Source of the DNA: JAHEAO01 sp041633555 | GTDB taxonomy: Bacteria; Pseudomonadota; Alphaproteobacteria; Rhodobacterales; Rhodobacteraceae | Reading direction: 5' to 3' | NCBI GenBank assembly: GCA_041633555.1 | Contig: JBFKFZ010000009.1 | Span: forward strand, 17,010 to 81,009 | DNA: 64,000 bases | Part shown: piece by piece, positions 34,954 to 44,170 of the stretch | Position numbering within the stretch: position 1 is the first letter of the stretch | How the letters are laid out: every line of letters begins with the position of its first letter | Position numbers and translations under genes: made by a program | Notes under the pieces: generated by a model | What the model saw: the letters and a program-made list of their open reading frames with translations, nothing else | Told to the model about the DNA's origin: nothing | Databases searched by the model: none

Positions 34954-36873
34954 TTGGGTAACGCGCGCAATATCGCCTTCTGGGTCGTGCTGTTTCTGCT
35001 GATCCTGGCGCTGTTCAACCTGTTCAGCGGTGGCCAGTCGGCGATGTCATCCCGGTCGATCAGCTATTCCGACTTTGTCGAGGCCGTAGATGCGGGCGAC
35101 GTGACCAACGTCACGCTGGACGGTGAGAAGGTGATGTTCCGGGGCCGTGACGGCCAGGACTACGTAACGATCAAGCCGGAAGGTTCGGAGATTGCCGACA
35201 AACTTATCGATCAGGGCGTCGCGGTGAATGCCAAGGCACAGGAACAGTCCGGCTTCACGACGGTACTGATGACCTTCCTGCCCTTCATCCTGTTGATTGG
35301 CGTCTGGATCTATTTCATGAACCGGATGCAGGGCGGCGGGCGCGGCGGGGCCATGGGCTTTGGCAAATCCCGAGCCAAGCTTCTGACCGAAAAGCATGGC
35401 CGCGTGACCTTCGATGATGTCGCCGGCATCGACGAGGCCAAAGAGGAGCTCGAGGAAATCGTCGAGTTCCTGCGTAACCCGCAGAAATTCAGCCGCCTTG
35501 GCGGCAAGATCCCGAAAGGCGCTCTCTTGGTTGGCCCTCCGGGAACCGGTAAGACGCTTCTGGCCCGCGCTATTGCCGGCGAGGCAGGGGTGCCGTTCTT
35601 CACAATCTCCGGGTCTGATTTCGTCGAGATGTTCGTCGGTGTCGGTGCGAGCCGGGTCCGCGACATGTTCGAGCAGGCCAAGAAGAATGCGCCCTGCATC
35701 GTCTTCATTGACGAGATCGACGCTGTCGGCCGGTCGCGTGGCGTTGGCTATGGGGGGGGCAATGACGAGCGCGAGCAGACGCTGAACCAACTCCTGGTCG
35801 AGATGGACGGCTTCGAGGCCAACGAGGGCATTATCATCGTTGCGGCAACTAACCGACCCGACGTTCTGGACCCGGCACTGTTGCGCCCTGGTCGTTTCGA
35901 CCGACAGGTTCAGGTGCCGAACCCCGACATCAAGGGCCGCGAGAAGATCCTTGGCGTCCATGCCCGCAAGGTTCCGCTCGGTCCCAATGTCGACCTGCGC
36001 ATCATCGCCCGCGGCACGCCAGGTTTTTCGGGCGCCGATCTGGCCAACCTGGTGAATGAGGCGGCGCTGAGGGCGGCGCGGATCGGCCGCCGATTCGTGA
36101 CGATGGACGATTTCGAGAATGCCAAAGACAAGGTAATGATGGGCGCCGAGCGGCGCAGCATGGTCATGACCGAGGATGAGAAGAAACTGACCGCCTATCA
36201 CGAGGCGGGCCATGCCATTGTCGGCCTGAACGTGCCGCAGCATGACCCGATCCATAAGGCCACCATCATTCCGCGCGGCCGTGCGCTGGGACTTGTCCTG
36301 TCGCTGCCCGAACGGGACCAGCTATCGGTGACGATGGTCAAGTACAAGTCCAAGATCGCCATGGCGATGGGTGGAAAGGTGGCAGAGGAACTGACCTTTG
36401 GCCCCGAAAACGTGACCTCGGGCGCGGCGTCCGACATCCAGCAGGTTAGCAAGATCGCCCGCGCGATGGTGACTCAATTCGGCATGTCCGACCGGCTCGG
36501 CAATATCGACTATGCCAACGAGCGCGAGAGCTATCTGGGGCCCTATGGAGGGGGAACCAACCACGCCCAGTCAACCCAGAAGCTAATTGACGAGGAAGTC
36601 CAGAAGATCGTTGACGAAGGCTACGAGACGGCGAAACGTATCCTCACCGAGAAGAAGGACGACCTGGAACGGCTGGCCCAAGGGTTGCTGGAATATGAGA
36701 CGCTGACCGGGAACGAGATCACCAAGGTGATTGCCGGTGAGCCACTCAGCCGTGGCGATGACGAGGATGATACGCCGGATCAGGGCAATGCGCCTTCGGT
36801 CACGGCGATCCCGAAGACCAAGCCCAAATCCAAATCTTCCGATAGCGGTCTTGAGCCTGAACCAACGGCCTGA
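34954..36873 (+). CDS. ftsH: ATP-dependent zinc metalloprotease FtsH
   Basis: Membrane-anchored AAA+ protease that degrades misfolded membrane proteins and regulators. From the TTG at 34954 the protein has 639 residues: a membrane helix (about 7-24), a small periplasmic domain, a second helix (about 103-122), an AAA domain with Walker A GPPGTGKT at 194-201, and a C-terminal protease domain with zinc motif HEAGH at 416-420. TTG was chosen because GAGGAG lies seven bases upstream and the MGNARNIAFW N-terminus fits the family; no in-frame ATG gives a sensible start before it. A strong terminator follows. Confidence 0.96.
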   Translation: MGNARNIAFWVVLFLLILALFNLFSGGQSAMSSRSISYSDFVEAVDAGDVTNVTLDGEKVMFRGRDGQDYVTIKPEGSEIADKLIDQGVAVNAKAQEQSGFTTVLMTFLPFILLIGVWIYFMNRMQGGGRGGAMGFGKSRAKLLTEKHGRVTFDDVAGIDEAKEELEEIVEFLRNPQKFSRLGGKIPKGALLVGPPGTGKTLLARAIAGEAGVPFFTISGSDFVEMFVGVGASRVRDMFEQAKKNAPCIVFIDEIDAVGRSRGVGYGGGNDEREQTLNQLLVEMDGFEANEGIIIVAATNRPDVLDPALLRPGRFDRQVQVPNPDIKGREKILGVHARKVPLGPNVDLRIIARGTPGFSGADLANLVNEAALRAARIGRRFVTMDDFENAKDKVMMGAERRSMVMTEDEKKLTAYHEAGHAIVGLNVPQHDPIHKATIIPRGRALGLVLSLPERDQLSVTMVKYKSKIAMAMGGKVAEELTFGPENVTSGAASDIQQVSKIARAMVTQFGMSDRLGNIDYANERESYLGPYGGGTNHAQSTQKLIDEEVQKIVDEGYETAKRILTEKKDDLERLAQGLLEYETLTGNEITKVIAGEPLSRGDDEDDTPDQGNAPSVTAIPKTKPKSKSSDSGLEPEPTA

Positions 36874-36895
36874 CGAAGTCTCCACGAGACGAAAA

Positions 36896-36931
36896 CCCCG
36901 AAACCGAAGCCCGGTTTCGGGGCTTTCATTT
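36896..36931 (+). terminator. rho-independent terminator after ftsH
   Basis: A 10-bp stem (36896-36905 with 36913-36922) with a 7-base loop is followed by CTTTCATTT. It begins 22 nt after the ftsH stop and closes the long ruv-tol-tilS-ftsH region. Confidence 0.85.
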
Positions 36932-37022
36932 GGACAATGGCTGAGTTCCGAACTCATTCGCTTGCATTGGACGCAGGGTGGAAGCTAAGTCGCTCCTGTT
37001 GCAACCAACGCAGGGAACCCGG

Positions 37023-37634
37023 ATGCCGGCGCTTCTGCCCACGGAATTCTACGGACGGATAACCTGGCTCGGCCTCGTGTCCGATCGCGACGCCAGCTTG
37101 AAATCGCAGACCCTGTCCGAGGCCTTCGCGAGCTTTGCCGGCTTCGCGGGAGAGGCGCATGGCGGGTTGACCCGGCCCTCGGACAGCCGGGTTCTGTCGC
37201 AATATCCGCGCGACACCGAGATCCGCAATGTTCGCCAGTTCTCCATTGTCAGCGCCGAGGACCTCGCGGTGATCGCAAGGGACATGGGGCTGCCCGGGAT
37301 CGCGCCGGACTGGATGGGTGCGTCGATCGTCATCGAGGGCATTCCGGATTTCACGTTGTTACCTCCGTCTTCGCGGCTACAGACCCAGGATGGAACGACC
37401 CTGACCGTGGATATGAAGAACCGCCCCTGCAATCTGGTTGCGCGGGTGATCGAAGACGAAAGGCCTGGATTTGGAAAGCGATTCAAGGCAGCGGCAGAAG
37501 GGCGCCGCGGCGTAACAGCCTGGACCGAAAGGGAGGGGCCACTGCGCGTCGGCGACACTGTCAGACTGCATGTTCCCGATCAACCGGCCTGGCCCCACCT
37601 GGAGGCCGGCCGAAGCACCGCCGTCCAGAAGTGA
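37023..37634 (+). CDS. MOSC domain-containing protein
   Basis: A 203-residue protein with a MOSC (molybdenum cofactor sulfurase C-terminal) beta-barrel. The EAHGGLTRPSDSR block and the conserved cysteine in KNRPC match the family, whose members bind the molybdenum cofactor or carry out related sulfur or reductive chemistry. The ATG at 37023 has AGGGAA six bases upstream; an in-frame GTG at 36978 is less likely. It is monocistronic, after the ftsH terminator and before folD. Confidence 0.8.
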   Translation: MPALLPTEFYGRITWLGLVSDRDASLKSQTLSEAFASFAGFAGEAHGGLTRPSDSRVLSQYPRDTEIRNVRQFSIVSAEDLAVIARDMGLPGIAPDWMGASIVIEGIPDFTLLPPSSRLQTQDGTTLTVDMKNRPCNLVARVIEDERPGFGKRFKAAAEGRRGVTAWTEREGPLRVGDTVRLHVPDQPAWPHLEAGRSTAVQK

Positions 37635-37836
37635 CGAGGTTCTGGGGCGGACAATTGCACCAACTCGATTTCCGCCGATTCCGGAACCGCATATGTCGGA
37701 ATTGCTGCTGTATTTCTGCCCGTCGGCCTCTAAACCGTGACGGACAACCAGAAGGCCGGACCTTGGCTGACCAAGGTGGCATACGCATCATGTGCTGTTA
37801 GCCTCGCGGTCAATATGATAAAGGAAGAGGGACCAC

Positions 37837-38727
37837 ATGACAGCAACGATCATCGACGGCAAAGCGTTCGCGGCTGAAGTCCGGGGCAAGGTTTCAGCCC
37901 ATGTTGCGCGATTGAAGGCTGATCATGGTCTGGTGCCCGGTCTGGCGGTCGTGCTGGTCGGCGAGGATCCGGCAAGTGAAGTCTATGTCCGCTCGAAGGG
38001 CAGGATGACCGTCGAGGTTGGAATGAAGTCGGTCGAACACAAGCTGGCGGCAGACACTTCTGAATCCGACCTGTTGGAGCTGATCCAGAAACTTAATGAA
38101 GACACGTCGATCCACGGTATTCTTGTCCAGTTGCCGCTGCCCAAACACCTGAACGAGGACCTGGTGATCAACTCCATCGACCCCGCCAAGGATGTCGACG
38201 GGTTTCACATCTCGAATGTCGGATTGCTCGCCACCGGGCAGAAATCGATGGTGCCGTGCACGCCGCTCGGCTGCCTGATGATGCTCCGCGATCACCACAA
38301 AGACTTGTCGGGGCTCAACGCCGTCGTGGTTGGTCGCTCGAATATCGTCGGCAAGCCGATGGCGCAGTTGCTGCTTCGTGACAGCTGCACCGTGACGATC
38401 GCCCACAGCCGCACGAAGGGGATTGAGGCGCTGTGCCGTGCCGCAGACATACTCGTGGCAGCAGTTGGCCGGCCAGAGATGATCACCGGCGATTGGGTGA
38501 GGCCGGGCGCAACGGTGATTGATGTCGGCATCAACCGGATCGAGCGCGACGGCAAGACCAAGCTGGTTGGCGACGTGGAATTCGAAAGCGCGGCGAAGAT
38601 TGCGGGCGCCATCACGCCGGTGCCGGGCGGTGTCGGGCCGATGACCATCGCCTGCCTGCTGGCCAACACGCTGACCTCGGCTTGCCGCGCAAATGGCCTT
38701 GACGAGCCGGAAGGGCTGACCGCCTGA
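37837..38727 (+). CDS. folD: bifunctional methylenetetrahydrofolate dehydrogenase/cyclohydrolase
   Basis: Interconverts 5,10-methylene-, 5,10-methenyl- and 10-formyl-tetrahydrofolate in the cytosol; it processes the methylene-folate that the glycine cleavage system produces. The 296-residue protein has the YVRSKGRM segment with the catalytic Tyr/Lys pair, the LPLPKHL motif and the NAD(P) Rossmann motif VVGRSNIVGKP. A 202-nt gap upstream must hold its promoter. Length is normal. Confidence 0.96.
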   Translation: MTATIIDGKAFAAEVRGKVSAHVARLKADHGLVPGLAVVLVGEDPASEVYVRSKGRMTVEVGMKSVEHKLAADTSESDLLELIQKLNEDTSIHGILVQLPLPKHLNEDLVINSIDPAKDVDGFHISNVGLLATGQKSMVPCTPLGCLMMLRDHHKDLSGLNAVVVGRSNIVGKPMAQLLLRDSCTVTIAHSRTKGIEALCRAADILVAAVGRPEMITGDWVRPGATVIDVGINRIERDGKTKLVGDVEFESAAKIAGAITPVPGGVGPMTIACLLANTLTSACRANGLDEPEGLTA

Positions 38728-38884
38728 TTGCAGGAGGCCAATCGATTTCCGCGGTCGAACCAGATGGTTTGTCGTCGGCTCGGTGTTCGCGCGTCAGCCG
38801 GCGCATGAAGCGCACGAGGAAAAAGACGGGAATCGACGAGGCCGGTCTCCAGAATGAACCACTACGGGCAGGCCCAGCCTGGTC

Positions 38885-39316
38885 TTAGCTGGTCGGAATC
38901 ATCGTGCCCTGCAGCAGTGCCACGATCGTCTCTTTATCGTTTGAGCGGGCAAGCACTTCTGCGCTCACGACGATCAGCCGGCGGCCCGGCTTCACGACCC
39001 GCCCCCTGGAGATCAGCAGTTCGCCACGTGCTGGGGCGAGCAGGTTGATCTTCATCTCGACGGTCAGAACTTCGTCCTTCTCCTCCATCAGCGACAAAGC
39101 GGCATAACCTGCGGCGCTGTCCCCAAGGGCAAAGGTCAGACCGGCATGGGCGAAGTCATGTTGCTGCCGGTGCGCCGGCAGAATAGGCGCGATGATGGTG
39201 CAGGCGCCGGGGTCTATCTCGCTCAGTTCGGCGCGAAAGGTCTGCATCAGTCTTTGCCGGGCAAAGCTCTGCCGTACCTTTTCGGCATAGGCTGCAAAGC
39301 GGGCTTGATGTTTCAT
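38885..39316 (-). CDS. PaaI family hotdog thioesterase
   Basis: A 143-residue hotdog-fold protein with the PaaI-type helix segment HDFAHAGLTFALGDSAAGYAA carrying the Asp expected for catalysis. The substrate is unknown; PaaI relatives act on aryl- or acyl-CoA. The ATG at 39316 overlaps the pdeM stop by 4 nt (ATGA), so it is the last gene of the helicase-pdeM transcript. It ends convergently with folD. Confidence 0.8.
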   Translation of the reverse strand: MKHQARFAAYAEKVRQSFARQRLMQTFRAELSEIDPGACTIIAPILPAHRQQHDFAHAGLTFALGDSAAGYAALSLMEEKDEVLTVEMKINLLAPARGELLISRGRVVKPGRRLIVVSAEVLARSNDKETIVALLQGTMIPTS

Positions 39317-40035
39317 GGACGGGCTCCCCGATCTCTTGGCATGGGAATGCAAACCGGATTCGTGCCGGTAAGAATAGCGTGCGCTTTCGGGGACATGAGA
39401 GACGACAGCGGTTGCGACGTGCAAAGCAGGCCTCCGGTATAGGTGCCGTAGGAGGGGAGGATCAGCCTGTCCTCATCGTAAAGAAAGCATGCGCGGCTGA
39501 TGGTGCGGCCGCGGGCCTGCACGGTCGCCTTGGGGTGGTAATGGCCCGAGATCTCCCCGTGCGTTCTTTCCCGAGTGATGTGGCGAAAGGTCAGCGGCGG
39601 GGCGGCCAGCTCCGACAGATGCGAGCCTGCGAGTCCGGTTGGCCCGGCATCGTGGTTGCCCTCGATCCAGATCCAGCGCCGCCCGGCCTGCAGTCGCGTG
39701 ATCCAGAGACTCGCGGCTTCGGTCAAGCTCTCCGCCGCTATTAGATCATCGAAACTGTCGCCGAGGCAGACCACGGTTTGCGCCCGCGTGAGCTGGATGT
39801 CCGCGTCCAGCCGGGCAAGCGCATCTTCTGTCTCGTATGGCGGCAGCATCGGGCCGCCTCGCCGGGCCACGCGCTCCGACTTGCCGAGATGCAGATCGGA
39901 AACGGTCAGCAGACTGCCCGATTGCCACCAGAGCCCGCCGGATGGCAGGGCGGTGAGCGTCGTTCCGGCAAATGGAAAGTCGAAGTTGTTCATTTTTTGT
40001 TCTTGCCTCTCGACCGCGGCGATTGCAAGCCTCAT
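39313..40035 (-). CDS. pdeM: ligase-associated DNA damage response endonuclease PdeM
   Basis: Calcineurin-like metallophosphoesterase that in bacteria accompanies an Lhr-type helicase, an exonuclease and an ATP-dependent DNA ligase. The 240-residue protein has the dinuclear metal motifs SDLHLGK, GDSFDD, GNHD and SGHYHPKA. The ATG at 40035 overlaps the helicase stop (ATGA) with GGCAGG six bases upstream; an internal ATG at 39993 gives the more usual N-terminus MNNFDFPFAG but has no good ribosome binding site. It is co-transcribed with the helicase and the downstream thioesterase. Confidence 0.88.
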   Translation of the reverse strand: MRLAIAAVERQEQKMNNFDFPFAGTTLTALPSGGLWWQSGSLLTVSDLHLGKSERVARRGGPMLPPYETEDALARLDADIQLTRAQTVVCLGDSFDDLIAAESLTEAASLWITRLQAGRRWIWIEGNHDAGPTGLAGSHLSELAAPPLTFRHITRERTHGEISGHYHPKATVQARGRTISRACFLYDEDRLILPSYGTYTGGLLCTSQPLSSLMSPKAHAILTGTNPVCIPMPRDRGARP

Positions 40036-42437
40036 GCGATGCCTGCCGCGGCCATCAGCGATGCCGCCTCTTCGGCCAGCAGGCGCTCGGTCGCGGCACC
40101 GTGGATGGGAACCTTGCTGACCTCCAAAAGAAGCGGTGCCGCAAGCGGCGTGACATGATCAAGCGCGATGTGATCCACGCGGCCGGCAGTGCGGCGCAGC
40201 ATGTCTTCGATCCGGCCGAAATCGACGAGGCCCTTCTTCGCTTCTTCCCGGGTGATCTGCAGCAAGAGGTGATCGGGGTCGTATTTCAGCAGAGTGTCGT
40301 AAAGGATGTCGGACGAAAACGCTGTCTGACGGCCGGATTTCTTGCCGCGCAGGCTCTTGCGGTCGATCAGCCCTGCGATGGTGGCCGACGCGCGGAAGGT
40401 CCGTTTCATCACCGCATTGCCGCTCAACCACGTCTCGAAGGCGTCGCGCAATGTGTCCGGTTCCAGAAGCGGCGCCGCGTCGGTGACCGGGTCAAGGGCC
40501 CAGATCAGCGTGGCGTAATCGGTGGCCACGAAGCCCAACGGGTGTAGGCCAAGCGCCTCCATCCTTTGTGTGACGAGCAGTCCGAGCGTCTGCATCGCGT
40601 TTCGTCCGGCAAATCCGTAGATGCAGGTATGGGCGCGCCCGTCATGCGGAAAGCTCTCGACCAGAAGGCGATCGGGCTCTGGCAGGCGCGACACTTCGCG
40701 TTGAAGATGCAACCACTCGGCTGTGTGGCGCGGCAGGTCGGGCCAGTTCGGCTGCCGAAACATCCTCAGAATGCGCTCGGACAGCTGGGTGGAGGTCGCG
40801 AACTTGGTCCCCATGAAAACCGCGAACTTCGGTTTCCGCCCGGGATCCTTGCTGACCTCGACAGCCATCTCGCGCAGGTTCTCGTAGCGCACGACCTGAC
40901 CTCCGATGACAAAAGTATCGCCGGGGGTAAGCGTGGCCGCGAAGGCTTCTTCGACCTCGCCTAATGGAACACCGCCCATGCGGTTCTTCAGCCGTACCTT
41001 GAGAGTGTCCGTGTCCTGTATCGTACCGATATTCATGCGAATTTTCCGCGCAAGACGCGGATCGCGCAGTTTCCATCGGCCATCGGATAGCTGTTGCAAC
41101 CTTTGCCAGCGATCATAGGCCCGCAATGCGTATCCACCGGTCGCGGCGAATTGCAGGCAATCCTCGAATTCAGCGCGGGTCAACCGGGCATACGTGCCCG
41201 CCGTCGTGACTTCCTGATAGAGCCTGTCCGCCGCGAACGGTCCGGCGCAGGCGGTGATCATGATCTGCTGGCAGAGCACGTCACGCGGCCCCGGTCCGCG
41301 AGGATCGCCGTCGAGGTCATGTTCATTCACGGCTTGCAGCGCAGCGACGCATTCAACCACCTCGAACCGGTTGGCAGGAACAAGAAGCGCCTTGGAAGGA
41401 GCGTTGTAGCGATGATTTGCCCGACCGATCCGTTGCACGAGCCGCTTGACGTTCTTGGGTGCACCAATTTGGATCACCAAGTCCACGTCGCCCCAATCGA
41501 TGCCCAGATCGAGACTGCCTGTGCAGACGATGGCGCGCAGTTCGCCCCGAACCATGGCCGCTTCGACCCGCTGTCGCTGTTCGCGATCGAGTGACCCATG
41601 ATGGATGCCGATTGGAAGATTGTCGGTATTGGCGTGCCAGAGGTTGTGGAAAAAGATCTCGGCCTGTGCCCGCGTATTGTGGAAGATCAGCGTCGTGCGG
41701 TGCTTGCGGATTTCGGCCAGTACGGCGGGGATGGCGTGCCTGGCCCCGCCACCGGACCAGGGCGGATATTCCTCGGTTTCCAGCATCGCGATATCCGGAT
41801 CGGGCCCGGGATCGGCCAGCAGGATCTCGCAGGGATCAGGATGTTTCGCCAGATAGCGCGCGATGGCCGCAGGATCTTCCACCGTGGCCGACAGGCCGAC
41901 ACGGCACAGGCCCGGGCAGAGCGATTGCAGTCGGGCGAGGCCGAGCATCAGTTGATCGCCGCGCTTGCTTTCGGCCAGCGCATGGATCTCGTCCACCACA
42001 ACCCGCTTCAGCCCAGCAAACATGCGCGGCGCGTCTTCGTGGCTGAGCAACAGGGCCAGAGATTCGGGCGTGGTCAGCAGGATATGCGGCGGATCGGCGC
42101 GCTGGCGTTTCTTCTGCGCAGCGCTGGTATCGCCGGTGCGATCCTCGACCCGTATTGGCAGGCCGATCTCGGCGATGGGGGTCGACAGGTTGCGGCGGAT
42201 ATCGGCGGCGAGCGCCTTGAGCGGCGAAATATAGAGCGTGTGAAGCCCCTCGTGCCGACGGTTTGCCAGTTCTGCCAGCGTCGGCAGGAAACCGGCCAGC
42301 GTCTTGCCGCCGCCGGTAGGCGCGATCAGCAAGAGCGCCGGCGCATCGGCGCGATCCAGCATCGCCTGCTGATGAGGATGAATCGACCAGCCACGGCGGG
42401 TGAACCAATCGGCAAAGGAGGCGGGCAGGGGGGCCAT
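40032..42437 (-). CDS. ligase-associated DNA damage response DEXH-box helicase, Lhr-like
   Basis: Superfamily 2 helicase of the Lhr-core type. The 801-residue protein has motif I APTGGGKT near residue 42, motif II VDEIH, the GSLDLGIDWGDVD block and motif VI QRIGRANHRY in the two RecA-like domains, then the winged-helix and Lhr-specific C-terminal domains. Such helicases unwind DNA or RNA:DNA 3'-5'. The usual partners, an ATP-dependent ligase and a metallo-beta-lactamase-type exonuclease, are not adjacent; the upstream neighbour is an unrelated ATPase pair. Confidence 0.9.
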   Translation of the reverse strand: MAPLPASFADWFTRRGWSIHPHQQAMLDRADAPALLLIAPTGGGKTLAGFLPTLAELANRRHEGLHTLYISPLKALAADIRRNLSTPIAEIGLPIRVEDRTGDTSAAQKKRQRADPPHILLTTPESLALLLSHEDAPRMFAGLKRVVVDEIHALAESKRGDQLMLGLARLQSLCPGLCRVGLSATVEDPAAIARYLAKHPDPCEILLADPGPDPDIAMLETEEYPPWSGGGARHAIPAVLAEIRKHRTTLIFHNTRAQAEIFFHNLWHANTDNLPIGIHHGSLDREQRQRVEAAMVRGELRAIVCTGSLDLGIDWGDVDLVIQIGAPKNVKRLVQRIGRANHRYNAPSKALLVPANRFEVVECVAALQAVNEHDLDGDPRGPGPRDVLCQQIMITACAGPFAADRLYQEVTTAGTYARLTRAEFEDCLQFAATGGYALRAYDRWQRLQQLSDGRWKLRDPRLARKIRMNIGTIQDTDTLKVRLKNRMGGVPLGEVEEAFAATLTPGDTFVIGGQVVRYENLREMAVEVSKDPGRKPKFAVFMGTKFATSTQLSERILRMFRQPNWPDLPRHTAEWLHLQREVSRLPEPDRLLVESFPHDGRAHTCIYGFAGRNAMQTLGLLVTQRMEALGLHPLGFVATDYATLIWALDPVTDAAPLLEPDTLRDAFETWLSGNAVMKRTFRASATIAGLIDRKSLRGKKSGRQTAFSSDILYDTLLKYDPDHLLLQITREEAKKGLVDFGRIEDMLRRTAGRVDHIALDHVTPLAAPLLLEVSKVPIHGAATERLLAEEAASLMAAAGIA

Positions 42438-42479
42438 GTCCGCAATCTAGGGTGCATCGCGGGCGGGTAAAAGCGCGGC

Positions 42480-42725
42480 CTATCGGGGCCGTGGTTTGAG
42501 CGACAGGATCGCCTGCCGAACTGCGTCAACCAGCGAAGTGTCAGTTCCCTCTGACGCGGCGTCGAGTGCGCTTTCGATGTCCTTGTCGAGGATCCCGTTC
42601 GTGTTGTCGCAGGCAAACGCGATCCGTTCAAAGCACGAGGCAAACCAGTTCTGTCCGGACGAGGTGTCGATCAGATCGAGAAGCCGCCGCTCGTCGAACG
42701 CTTTGGTGCGAAGGGCGGCCAGCAT
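42480..42725 (-). CDS. hypothetical protein coupled to the AAA ATPase
   Basis: An 81-residue, probably helical, soluble protein without a recognised domain. Its ATG shares one base with the stop of the upstream ATPase gene (TGATG), so translation is coupled and a physical or regulatory link to the ATPase is likely. The middle contains FASCFERIAFACDN and the C-terminus is basic. No function is inferred. Confidence 0.6.
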   Translation of the reverse strand: MLAALRTKAFDERRLLDLIDTSSGQNWFASCFERIAFACDNTNGILDKDIESALDAASEGTDTSLVDAVRQAILSLKPRPR

Positions 42726-44035
42726 CAGTGTACGATCGTCTCTTCCTTGACGAACATGTTCGCCCAGGCGCGATTGATCAGCTCTGGGGTCATCTGGTAA
42801 GGGATGCCCTCAAACTCGCAAATCGCGATCATCTGGTCGATCAGGAAGATCGGCTGGTAGTTGGCGTAAACATTGTCGATCGTCGGATATTTCTTGCGGA
42901 TCAGATGCATCATCGCTTCTTCGTTCAGCGGCATCTTGCGCTTCTTCGCGACCATGGCGAAGATCTTCAGGTAATCCTGCTGGCTCGGACCGTCGATCTT
43001 GATCTTGAAGAAGATCCGGCGCAATGCGGCCTTGTCGAAGATCTCGTTCGGATGGAAGTTGGTCGAGAAGATCACGAGCGTATCGAATGGCGTCTCGAAT
43101 TTCTCGCCTGATTGCAGTGCCAGGATGTCTTTTGCCTCTTCGAGGGGAACGATCCAGCGGTTGATCAGGGCCTGCGGCGGTTCGGCCTGTCGACCAAGGT
43201 CGTCGACGATGAAGACCCCGCCCGTCGATTTCAATTGCAGCGGCGCCTGGTAGGTCCGGGAAGTCGGGTTGTAGACCAGATCCAGCATGTCAAGCGAAAG
43301 CTCGCCGCCGGTGATTACCGTAGGTCGGTTGCAGAGCACGTACCGGCGGTCATAGCGGTTTGAGGTGCGGCGCAGGCTGTTCGGATCATCGACCAGATCC
43401 TCGGCGATCGTGTGGACGATCGGATCGTAGACAGTGATCACCTGGCCGGAGTACTCGATCGCCCTCGGGACGAAGATGTTGTCGCCGAGCGCATCGCGGA
43501 TGCCGTTCGAGATCGAGGACTTACCGTTGCCCGGTGGGCCGTACATCAAGATCGACCGGCCGGCGCTCACCGCAGGTCCTAGATGATCAACGAGTTCGCC
43601 CGGCAGGATGAGATGGCCCATCGCGCCCAGCAGCTGCTGCCGGGTCACTTGGATGTTGCGAATCGACTGGCGCTTGACCTGCTCGGCATAGGTCGTCATC
43701 GGAATCGGCATCGCGCCGTAATACTCCGACTGTGACAGCGCATCGAGCGCGCGCGCTTTGCCTGCATCCGAAAGCTGATACCCCATCTCGCCGCCGGAAT
43801 TGGCATGCAGGGTACCTGTCGCTTCGACCAGCCTCTGGTTGCGGGCACGATCGATGAGTTCCTGGGTCACGTTGACCGGCAGACACATGACGCGAGCCAG
43901 TTCCGTCACCTGATCGAGGTTCATCCGGAACATGGTCTTGAGCAGGATGTCACGCATCATGACCTGCGACAGACCCGTATCTTCTAACTCACGCGGGGCG
44001 GGCGGGGCCAGTACGGCGGAAGCATGCATATTCAT
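42725..44035 (-). CDS. AAA family ATPase with N-terminal helical/winged-helix-like region
   Basis: A 436-residue cytosolic ATPase. Residues about 20-110 look like a helical or winged-helix domain, followed by an AAA module with Walker A GPPGNGKS at 166-173, Walker B FIVDDLG, and a sensor-like FSTNFHPNE segment. It is not TadA, RuvB, MoxR or FtsH. The C-terminal part (about 345-436) is a helical lid-like domain. The neighbours are a coupled 81-residue protein and, divergently, a membrane protein beside the Tad locus. A chaperone-type remodelling role is possible but unproven. Confidence 0.75.
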   Translation of the reverse strand: MNMHASAVLAPPAPRELEDTGLSQVMMRDILLKTMFRMNLDQVTELARVMCLPVNVTQELIDRARNQRLVEATGTLHANSGGEMGYQLSDAGKARALDALSQSEYYGAMPIPMTTYAEQVKRQSIRNIQVTRQQLLGAMGHLILPGELVDHLGPAVSAGRSILMYGPPGNGKSSISNGIRDALGDNIFVPRAIEYSGQVITVYDPIVHTIAEDLVDDPNSLRRTSNRYDRRYVLCNRPTVITGGELSLDMLDLVYNPTSRTYQAPLQLKSTGGVFIVDDLGRQAEPPQALINRWIVPLEEAKDILALQSGEKFETPFDTLVIFSTNFHPNEIFDKAALRRIFFKIKIDGPSQQDYLKIFAMVAKKRKMPLNEEAMMHLIRKKYPTIDNVYANYQPIFLIDQMIAICEFEGIPYQMTPELINRAWANMFVKEETIVH

Positions 44036-44170
44036 CGGACAACCAGTCTCTCGTCGTTGTTATTGTTGCATTTCCACAGCCACGCCGGAATTCGTCGCGA
44101 ACCCCGTGGTGCCGGTTTTGCGTTGCCCCTCCAGACCCTGTAGCTTGTCCCAAAATGAATGAGGGCAGTC

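Noticed and set aside
35047..36255. Minus-strand open frame of 402 codons opposite ftsH
   Set aside because: Antisense shadow of a highly conserved gene.
38727..38885. Terminator between folD and the convergent thioesterase gene
   Set aside because: Only a 5-bp CAGGC/GCCTG stem without a U-tract is visible.
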